Shown: one piece after another, positions 56,716-64,000 of the stretch
How the letters are laid out: every line of letters begins with the position of its first letter
Position numbering within the stretch: the stretch's first letter is position 1
NCBI RefSeq assembly: GCF_040869045.1
Contig: NC_090320.1
Location: 144,420,941-144,484,940 of the forward strand
Reading direction: 5' to 3'
From: Eurosta solidaginis
Taxonomy: Eukaryota; Arthropoda; Insecta; Diptera; Tephritidae
Length of the DNA stretch: 64,000 nucleotides
Notes under the pieces: generated by a model
Database searches by the model: none
What the model was told of the DNA's origin: nothing
The model's input: only the letters and a program-made list of their open reading frames with translations
Translations under genes and position numbers: made by a program

Positions 56716-56934
56716 ATGGGAAGCCAAGAATCAAAAATAGAAAAAGCAACGGCAAACGTTGTAAACTCAGTCCAAGTAATAGATCATACTAAGGCACTAG
56801 ATACTAACAAAATCATGCTACTAATAATCTGCGTAGTCAGTTGCATCAGTTTGTTTCTGAAACTCTACTCAACCCATAATAAATTCCTAAAAAAGCGATA
56901 TACCAGCCGCGCAGACGGTTTAGATAAGGTTTAA
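56716..56934 (+). CDS. Small ORF 3 before gag: putative myristoylated membrane protein
   Basis: 72 codons, intact. The N terminus MGSQESKIEK has Gly at position 2, Ser at 6 and Lys at 7, a good N-myristoylation signal. Residues 33-50 (IMLLIICVVSCISLFLKLY) form one hydrophobic segment long enough to span a membrane, followed by a basic tail (KFLKKRYTSRADGLDKV). By appearance it is a small, membrane-anchored protein. Its place directly before gag (23 bp gap) suggests a role in assembly or membrane targeting, which is inference. I do not know a characterised homologue. Confidence 0.6.
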   Translation: MGSQESKIEKATANVVNSVQVIDHTKALDTNKIMLLIICVVSCISLFLKLYSTHNKFLKKRYTSRADGLDKV

Positions 56935-56957
56935 CTAAATTTTAACTACCATCCCCA

Positions 56958-58179
56958 ATGGGCAAATGGGAAGATATCGTTAAACTAGTTATAGAAGAAA
57001 AAACGATAGGAGAAAAATCTTACAAATGTATTAATAAAAATACAACAGTAAAGGCAGAAACAGTAGCAAAGCATCTTAAAATAATAGTTGAAGTATTTAA
57101 CAAAATAGGAAAAACACTTCAACAGTTGAATTGTAAACTAGACGGCAATCGGAAGGACAAGCATATGAAATTTTTTCCAGCGTTAGAGCCAAATTGGTGT
57201 CCTCACTGGCAAGATATGATATAGAATTCAAAGTACCAACGAGTTTCAAGAAGGAAATAGAAATAGACTTTAGCACATTCCTGCTGGAGTCAGCCTCCGA
57301 TTTAGAAGAGGAACCAGAAATAGAACAAAAAGTAGAAGAAGAAGAACAGGAAATTTTAACAGAGACATCAAACTCACAAACTGAAATCAACAAACAATAG
57401 TCGAATTTTTAAAGACTGCTTCATCAGTTTTGCCAGAATTCGATGGTAAAGCTGAAAACTTGGATACCTTTCTGGATGCTTTAGATATCTTAGAAAAAAT
57501 TAAGGATACCCATGAAGCTATAGCGGTTTCAATGATAAAAACCAAGCTGAAAGGAACAGCCAGAAACCTAATAAACACTGAAAGCACAATCGAAGCAATA
57601 AGAAAAGAATTAAAAACAGCAATTAAAGGTGAATCAGTTGAAGTTTTGACAGCAAAACTCCTGAATATCCAACAGCGCAGTAAAACTGCAAATCAATATA
57701 CTGCTGAAATTGAGAAGCTCACAAAATCGTTGGAAGGAGCATACATATCCGACGGACTAACACCAGAGTTAGCAACCAAGTATGCTACACAATCAGCTGT
57801 GAAAGCTATGTGTAAAAACTGCTCCAACGATAAAGTAAAAACAATTATGCAAGCTGGAACGTTCACAACAATGAACAAAGCCATATCAAAATTTACTAAC
57901 AGTTGCACAGAAGCAACTGGAAATACAAATTCACTACTACATATTCGCCAACAAAATTCCAATTTTCGTTACCAAAACAATAATTATAGAGGAAATTATA
58001 GACGTTCTTTCAAAACTTATAATAATAATAATAATAATTATAATAATAATAAAAATAGTAACAGGCAAAATAACCAAAGACCTGATCCAAATTTCGGATC
58101 GCGAGGAAATACCCGCAATAACACCAGAAATGTCCGAAATATTACACAACAGGAAAACCAACAAACTCCACCTCAATAA
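56958..58179 (+). pseudogene. gag: Gag, gypsy C
   Basis: ATG at 56958 (MGKWEDIVKLVIEEKTIGEK). The frame changes near 57140 (to RQSEGQAYEIFSSVRAKLVS) and again near 57398 (to TIVEFLKTASSVLPEF). The longest piece, 57430-58179, has the capsid (FLDALDILEKIKDTHEAIAV, IEKLTKSLEGAYISDGLTPE) and an Asn/Arg-rich nucleocapsid tail (YRGNYRRSFKTYNNNNNNYN) without any CCHC knuckle, as in the gypsy/17.6 group. A Glu-rich stretch lies near 57310-57370. Two frame changes prevent a normal product. Confidence 0.85.
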
Positions 58180-58235
58180 ATAAAAATTATATATTTTCAA
58201 TTTACATCTTAATAGCTACATATCTTCCAGAGCAA

Positions 58236-58837
58236 CTTTTAATGATTCCAATCAATCCTCCTAATCGATACGGGAGCGGATATTTCAATAATGAAAAGGG
58301 GGCAGAATTGGTCAAGGAATAACAAGCCCTATTGGCACGGTTAAAGCAGATTTAAAAGATGATTACTTATTAATTAGACACAAATTTCACGTAGTAGAAG
58401 ACACTTTCCCAATCCCATGTGAGGGAATATTAGGATTAGAATTCATTAAAAAATATAATTGCATTTTGGATTATCAAACAGAAGGTGACACTCTAATACT
58501 GAGACCATATGACTACCCAGAAAACATAATAATTCAGATGACTAACAAACCAACAATCAATAGTATTTCAATTCCCGCTCGATCAAAAGTAGTTCGACAA
58601 ATTCACATAGAAAATAAAAATTCAGATTTATTAATCCCACAACAAGAATTGTCTGAAGGTATTTTTTTTGCAAACACACTAGCGAATTCACAGCAAAAAT
58701 TTGTTAGAATTATAAATACAACAAATAAAAATGCAACACTGCAAGATTTTAATATACGTACAGAAAACTTTAATGATTATACAATAATTGAAAATAAAAA
58801 ACTCGAAAATGAGGCCAACAATAAGGAAAAATTATAA
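58236..58837 (+). pseudogene. pol: Aspartic protease, gypsy C
   Basis: The active-site motif LLIDTGADISIM is readable near 58258-58293; the frame then breaks and resumes at about 58370 as HKFHVVEDTFPIPCEGILGLEF, containing the second protease block (GILGLEFIKKY), and stays open to 58837. The downstream segment is the linker to RT. The Asp of the active site is present. Confidence 0.8.
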
Positions 58838-58844
58838 AGATTAA

Positions 58845-60238
58845 ATAAAAATTTTCCAAAATTTGCAAATAAATCACTTAATGCATTATGTGCAGAATTC
58901 ATTGACATTTTTTCATTGGAAACAGAACCAATTAGTACTAATAATTTTTAAAACCAAAAACTTTATATGAAAAACAACAATCCAGTCTACGTAAAAAATT
59001 ATAGAATACCAGAACCCCATAAGAGTTAAATTAATAAACAAGTAAACAAATTAGTTAAAGATGGCATAATAGAACCTTCAATTTCAGAATTCAATAGTCC
59101 AATTTTATTAGTACCGAAAAAATCACTACCGAATAACCAAGGAAAAAGATGGAGAATGGTTGTAGATTACAGCCAGGTAAATAAAAAATTGACCGCAGAT
59201 AAATTCCCTTTACCAAGAATTGATGACATACTAGATCAATTAGGAAGAGCTAAATATTTTTCATGCTTAGATTTAATGTCTGGATTTCACCAGATTGAAC
59301 TCGGCGAAGAGTCAAGAGATATCACATCCTTTACAGCGGATAATGGTACTTATCGTTTTAAAAGACTACCGTATGGCCTTAAAGTAGCACCGAACTCATT
59401 CCAAAGAATGATCACATTGGCATTTGCAGCCTTAAAACCTTCACAAGCATTCCTATACATGGACGATTTAGTCGTATTAGGATGCTCCGAAAATCATATG
59501 ATTAAAAATTTACGAGATGTTTTCGTAACTTGTAGAAAATATAATTTAAAATTACATCCAGATAAATGCTTATTTTTCAACCAAGAAGTAACTTACCTTG
59601 GTCATAAATGCACAAGCAAAGGAATTTTGCCAGACCCCAATAAATTCGAAATTGTTAAAAATTTCCCAACACCTAAAAATGCGGATGAGGCGAAAAGATT
59701 CGTCGCATTTTGCAATTATTACAGAAGATTTATTCCAAATTTTGCAGAATATTCTAGAATAATAGCAAGACTTTGCAAGAAAAATGTAGTTTTCGACTGG
59801 ACAGAGGATTGCAAAAAATCCTTTGATTATTTGAAAGCTGCATTAATAAGCCTTAATATCCTACAATATCCCGATTTCAATAAACAATTTTGTATAACAA
59901 CTGACGCAAGTGGATATGCTTGCGGAGCAGTATTAAGCCAAGAGTATGAAGGAAAACAATTACCAATTGCCTATGCATCAAGATCATTGACTAAAGGAGA
60001 AATTAATAAAGCAACAATTGAGAAAGAATTAGCAGCCATTCATTGGGCCATAACATATTTTAGACCATACATTTACGGTAGAAAATTTTTGTTCAAAACA
60101 GACCACAGATCCCTAACATTCCTATTTTCGAAGAAAAATCCGTCATCAAAGTTAACTCGAATCAGATTAGATCTGGAAGAATATGATTTCGAGGTGGAGT
60201 ATATCGCAGGTAAAGAAAATTATGTAGCCGACGCATAA
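58845..60238 (+). pseudogene. pol: Reverse transcriptase and RNase H, gypsy C
   Basis: A broken N-terminal part (58845-59031) is followed by a frame open from 59032 to 60238. RT: KDGIIEPSISEFNSPILLV, motif A FSCLDLMSGFHQIEL with its Asp, RFKRLPYGLKVAPNSFQRM, motif C FLYMDDLVVLG and VTYLGHKCTSKGILPDP. RNase H: CITTDASGYACGAVLSQ, IAYASRSLTKGEINKATIEK, LFKTDHRSLTFLF and VEYIAGKENYVADA. All catalytic residues that I can check are present. The TAA at 60236-60238 comes inside the conserved end of RNase H and the same frame continues after it, so it is a premature stop. Confidence 0.92.
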
Positions 60239-61869
60239 TCACGCATAGATATTAAAGACCTAAAACAAATATCGGTAGAAGCGTGTAAAATATTAAAAGT
60301 TTCGACTAGATCGGAAACTAAGAAAAATTATAACAATAAAGATTCCAGTAGTAAAAATGAAGAAATAAAAAGTCACAAATAGAACCCAATAATATTTGAA
60401 GCGCTAAATAAATGTGAAGTAAAGAGACTAGTCCAGCTCGTTTTCGATTCTCCGAAATTACGTTTCAAAAAAGGAAAGAAAATTTGTAGCGGAATTAATA
60501 TAAAAAATCTAATCGTTGAGGCGAAGATTGATTTAGGTCAATTCTTTGCCAGGCTTATAAAAGAAGCCGGCAATTTAGGAATTAGGAAAATACAGTTGTC
60601 CTTAGGACAAAAATTGTTTAAAGATAATTATGCCCGGGTAGGCACATTTAAAGAAATTGGTACCAAAGTTCTAAAAAATCGAATTATAGCATTAACTCCA
60701 GAAGTTATGCACGTGACAAATACTGAAAAAATTAAAGAAATTCTTCACAAATTTCATGACGATCCTGTTTTTGGTGGCCACCCAGGAATAAATCGCATCA
60801 CAAATAAAATAAAACAAAAATGCTATTGGAAAGGAATGAAAAACTATATCAGAAAATATATCAAAAAATTCACTTATTGCACTAAAAATAAAATAATAAA
60901 AAACTTGAAAGAACCTATGATTATAACCGAAAAGCCCACAAAGCGTTCGACACAGTACAAATAGATACGATAGGCCCTCTTCCCAGGTCGGAAAATGAAA
61001 ATGAATATGCAGTTACTATAGTATGTGACTTGACTAAGTATTTAGTTGCAATACCAATACCCAGCAAACACGCAAGAACAATAGCCAAAGCGATATTCGA
61101 AAATTTTATCCTAGTTTATGGTTGCATGAATACAATTATAACAGATATGTGAAGCGAATATAAAAATAGCTTATTTGAAGAATTATGCAAATTTCTAAAA
61201 ATAAACCATAAAACGTCAACACCTTACCACCATCAAACTTTAGGCACAGTTGAACGTAGTCATAGAACATTCAATGAATACGTACGTTCCTACATATCCA
61301 TTGACAAAAATGATTGGGATGAATATCTTAGATATTTTGCGTATTGTTACAATACTACCCCATCTACGGTTCATAATTATTGTGCATACGAATTAGTATT
61401 TGCCAAAAAACCCCAGACTTACGAATTTTTAAGAGAAAACACAGTAAGCCCATTATACAATTATGAGGCTTACGACAAAGAAATTAAGTATAGGTTACAA
61501 ATAGCGCAAGATAGAGCAAATAAATTAGTAAAACAGGCTAAAGAAAAACAAAAGATTAGTTATGATAAAAATATTCACTATAAGGAAATAAATATAGGAG
61601 ATGTAGTGTTAGTAAAAAATGAATCAGGACATAAGTTAGATAATAGATATAAAGGGCCCTTTAGAGTAGAAAAGATCGACAGAAACAATAATTTTACTCT
61701 AACTCCATATAAAGTAGAAAATTTCGATAGTAAAAATAATGACACTTTAATCCCATCTAGAATAGGAAATGAGGATAAGCAAATATTTCCCAGTAACATA
61801 GAGAATAGCAATATCATAAATAATAAGAAAATAATAATTCACAAAAATAGACTTAAATTAATAGAATAA
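60239..61869 (+). pseudogene. pol: Integrase, gypsy C
   Basis: An N-terminal zinc domain lies in the piece 60596-60964 (HKFHDDPVFGGHPGINRITN with the His pair, CTKNK with part of the Cys pair). The frame shifts at about 60950 into the core: VQIDTIGPLPRS (first Asp), IITDM followed by a TGA stop at 61150-61152, two residues after the second Asp, then TPYHHQTLGTVERSHRTFNEY (Glu). The C-terminal part runs open to 61869, ending with a Lys/Asn-rich tail (KKIIIHKNRLKLIE). No env ORF follows. Confidence 0.88.
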
Positions 61870-61960
61870 GTAAATTTTCTACCTACAAACATAAAATACA
61901 AAATATAGAATTAATTTATACTAGAATTCTCATGCATTCTCTAAATGCATAAGCATTCTA

Positions 61961-61975
61961 AAAAAAAAGGGGAGA
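61961..61975 (+). promoter_or_regulatory. Polypurine tract of gypsy C
   Basis: AAAAAAAAGGGGAGA directly precedes the LTR start TGTAGTG, the expected position for the plus-strand primer. Confidence 0.85.
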
Positions 61976-62242
61976 TGTAGTGTAAAGAGCCAACAATTTA
62001 AGGCCAAATATTTAAAACGGCTACCCTGTAACAAAAATAGTCTAAATGTTCATCAACACATAAAAAATAATTTTCAATTCTTGCTGACATAGCCATTCAC
62101 ACGATTTAATACAGGTGTTTGTACAACACACAACCAAACAAATTTGTATTCAAGCAAATTTGCGAACGTTGCATTTCCCACAGATGTCACAACTCAACAC
62201 AGGTGTGTAGGTACATATTTTGTATCAAGTTGTATGTAGGCA
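61976..62242 (+). repeat. Gypsy C 3' LTR, interrupted
   Basis: Aligns with 49074-49334 with several substitutions and small indels, including an extra ACACA-type stretch in the GTTTGTACAACACACAACC segment. The match stops after TGTATGTAGG, and CAGGAGGGAAC follows, probably the edge of the hAT element. Confidence 0.85.
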
Positions 62243-63660
62243 GGAGGGAACTTTTTTTTTAAATATATATAGTGATAACGTAAAATAGTAGACCAAGCAA
62301 GAAAAAATAGAAATTATTAAAAAACCGTTTTGTGATAAGAAACTACTATGTAGATTAATATTTCATTACAGTCAATATTTACTCTGTACATGATACAATT
62401 GTTGAAAAAAATTAAATCATAAAACAAGACAATGTGGTCCTATTTTCGCAAATCTGTCAATGACATTCTCAGGTGTTACTTCAATGTTAAAATGCGTATG
62501 TAGTAGTGCCAAACCGATCAATCTTTCTTGTAGGATAGTAGAGCCCGCGTTTGTCACAGGAAATGTGCAGAATATGCGAAGAAAAACGTGAATTATTGGG
62601 TATATATCGACATCGCATTGCTTTAACGTTTCCCATGCAGAGGTCGGCAACTTATTTGTTTTCAAATTTTGCTGGAGCTGTCAATGTGCCACTGATTCAA
62701 CTCGCCCTTAAGCCTTAAACGTTGAACGACGTTGTCATAATTCAGAAGACCGTTGAATCTTGTAATCAAGCAGCTGATCAGATTTTCAATTTCATTTGCC
62801 TTAAGAGTACACACTTCCTCAGGAAGCAGCGAACATAACTGGAATCCATCCAAAACTTCTTTTGAAAAACGAGTTTTCAAATCTTCACTGATACTGTCCA
62901 ACAGAGGAATATATACGGAGACCCTGTAGTAATCTTCACAAGTTGGCATGCTGTAATTGTTGAGTCCTGTTTGTCTGCTAGATGTTTTTGGTTTTCCCTC
63001 GTTGACATCTAGTTCTTCCGCAAATTTTTTGCATCTGAATAAATAATCTTGAAGGTTTGATCTGCTGTCTTTCTACGATTTTGAAACGACACGAGCAGCA
63101 TATCAATCATCGTCGATACTTTAGCCAAATCGATATCCTCCTTTTGGAGTATGACGCTGAGTGAATGAGTGGGCGACAATACATCACACAGACAAAAGAG
63201 CCCGACAATGAATTCAAATTTGCACACAGCTGCAATAAGAACCGTTGCTTTACCAGCTGTTTCTCTGTTCTTCCACTCACTTATTTTTGTCAAAGCATCC
63301 ACAATCAGTGGCATTTTCGCAGCAAACTGAATCACTGCATCATGACGTTGCACCCATCGTGTTTCACATAATTGAACAAGTTGTTCCCCAAGTAAATTAT
63401 ATAACGCTGTGGCACGCTTAGGATACGACTTTTTAAAGAACTTGTCGACCTCTCGTATGGTACTGCAAACCATCTCGATTACTCGTACTTTTACAGATTT
63501 GGATATGCTGCTGTTGAGTTTATGAGAGAAACAGGGACTTACTACAGCATTTTCTGCTTCTTTTCGGATTTCGTTGACGGCTCCGCAATCTGAGAGCATG
63601 ACGGCACACGCATCGGTTCCTATTGATGCACGCAATTTAATGTTAAGTCCCACTTACTAT
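62243..63660 (-). mobile_element. hAT transposon remnant
   Basis: Contains a broken hAT-type transposase on the minus strand. If CAGGAGGGAAC at about 62242 is its terminus (hAT ends often start CAG), the element was inserted into the gypsy C 3' LTR and its other end lies beyond, or was lost from, the window. I could not confirm an 8-bp duplication or an inverted end. Confidence 0.55.
62417..63653 (-). pseudogene. hAT-type transposase (P52rIPK/ZMYM1-like group), broken
   Basis: Three pieces on the minus strand. 63653-63009: core of the RNase H-like fold with an all-alpha insertion (LRASIGTDACAVMLSDCGAV, ALYNLLGEQLVQLCETRWVQ, FEFIVGLFCLCDVLSPTHSL); CETRWVQRHDAV is a hallmark of this family. 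62949-62662: YYRVSVYIPLLDSISEDLKTRF. 62665-62417: the C-terminal dimerisation region, WETLKQCDVDIYPIIHVFLR and ERLIGLALLHTHFNIEV. Between TNA and QERLIG the usual Ser-Glu-Arg-Ser-Phe segment is missing, so the dimerisation block carries an internal deletion. The zinc-finger N terminus is not seen. In-frame stops lie directly upstream of 63653. Confidence 0.8.
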
Positions 63661-63969
63661 TCCAAAACAAAATAAAATTTTTCAAATATAGAAAAATTAA
63701 AAAAATAACAATAATTATCATCAGAAAAAAAAATTATTGTTCTGGCCTTGAGCTCGAATCGAACCTTGAATCATTTATCAATAGGCCGATAAAAACAAAA
63801 AACAATTGTTAATAAACCATGAGCACTTGGGAATGTCAAACAAAGTAATTGACAATAAACAAAAATCCAGCATTATCAGTAATTTGCACCAGATGGCACA
63901 ACACTCAATCAATATAGTTGGTAAAAAGAGGAATAGAAGTAGCAAATTTGCCAGTAAAACAAACCACCG
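63654..63969. other. AT-rich spacer with B-box-like sequence on the minus strand
   Basis: The minus strand carries AAGGTTCGATTCGAGC at about 63765-63750, which fits the RNA polymerase III B box (GGTTCGANNC). No matching A box was found at the right distance on that strand. A possible relic of a tRNA-derived SINE; otherwise nothing seen. Confidence 0.3.
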
Positions 63970-64000
63970 CTGTATAGCTAAATGGTTAGCGCAGCGTGCC
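63970..64000 (+). tRNA. tRNA-like 5' part at the window edge
   Basis: GCTGTATAGCTAAATGG ends in TAGCTAAATGG, a match to the A box (TRGCNNARYNGG), and GCTA pairs with TAGC as a perfect four-base D stem. The window ends before the anticodon and B box. It may be the start of a tRNA gene or of a tRNA-derived SINE; the repeat-rich setting favours the SINE. Confidence 0.35.

Larger units (their letters stand above)
49074..62242 (+). mobile_element. Ty3/gypsy retrotransposon C, 5' LTR interrupted by a LINE
   Basis: The 3' LTR starts TGTAGTGTAAA at 61976 directly after a polypurine tract; the same LTR sequence starts at 49074. Between them, after removal of a LINE (about 49410-53450), are the end of the 5' LTR (to 53579), a primer-binding-like TGGCGATCCTGCC, a 2.4-kb leader, three small ORFs, gag, protease, RT, RNase H and integrase. 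There is no env. Catalytic motifs are largely intact, but gag and pol have several stops and frame changes. The pol and N-rich Gag resemble the 17.6/297 group, an inference from motifs only. Confidence 0.88.

Overview
The window looks like repeat-dense nuclear DNA of a higher fly (Diptera, Brachycera; a tephritid fruit fly is my best guess). The basis is the mix of insect-type BEL/Pao, Ty3/gypsy, jockey/CR1-, LOA- and RTE-like retroelements, a foldback DNA transposon, a hAT remnant, AT-rich spacers with TATG/TA microsatellites, and two blocks of a dispersed repeat (TCCG-rich stretch, GGGCGTGGCAC and CCCGAAC motifs) that I associate from memory with tephritid and related fly genomes. I see no intact host protein gene, rRNA or CRISPR.

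Layout. 1-5.0 kb: a badly decayed gypsy element (minus). 5.0-9.7 kb: spacer with a minisatellite, the 3' end of an RTE-like LINE, and two tandem arrays. 9,761-22,198: one complete BEL/Pao element of 12.4 kb, with ~500-bp LTRs about 99% identical and a 5-bp target duplication (AATGC). Its gag-pol frame is open except for two stops, and over 5 kb between pol and the 3' LTR holds tandem repeats plus sequence that reads like fragments of intron-containing host genes on both strands. 23,148-28,533: a foldback transposon made of two ~2.7-kb inverted arms of 141-bp units, with a 9-bp target duplication; a second copy of its target repeat at ~43.0 kb lacks the insertion. 28.5-33.4 kb: a dispersed repeat, a decayed jockey-like LINE (minus) and a minisatellite. 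33,368-42,356: a gypsy element (minus) with two LTRs and an ATAT duplication, inserted into that minisatellite; its Gag has a SAP motif and coiled-coil repeats. 42.4-49.1 kb: the other half of the minisatellite, the unoccupied target repeat, a LINE fragment fused to GC-rich sequence, a LOA-like LINE (minus) and the dispersed repeat again. 49,074-62,242: a third gypsy element (plus), whose 5' LTR is split by a nearly full-length two-ORF LINE and which carries three small ORFs before gag. 62.2-64.0 kb: a decayed hAT transposase (minus) and tRNA-promoter-like sequence at the edge.

How the parts relate: the genes are those of independent mobile elements, not one pathway. The order of events can be read from the nesting: LINE into gypsy LTR into dispersed repeat; foldback into a repeat whose other copy is empty; gypsy into minisatellite; BEL young and outermost. 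The mixed orientation and lack of host genes would fit pericentromeric DNA or a piRNA-cluster-like region, which the sequence alone cannot decide.
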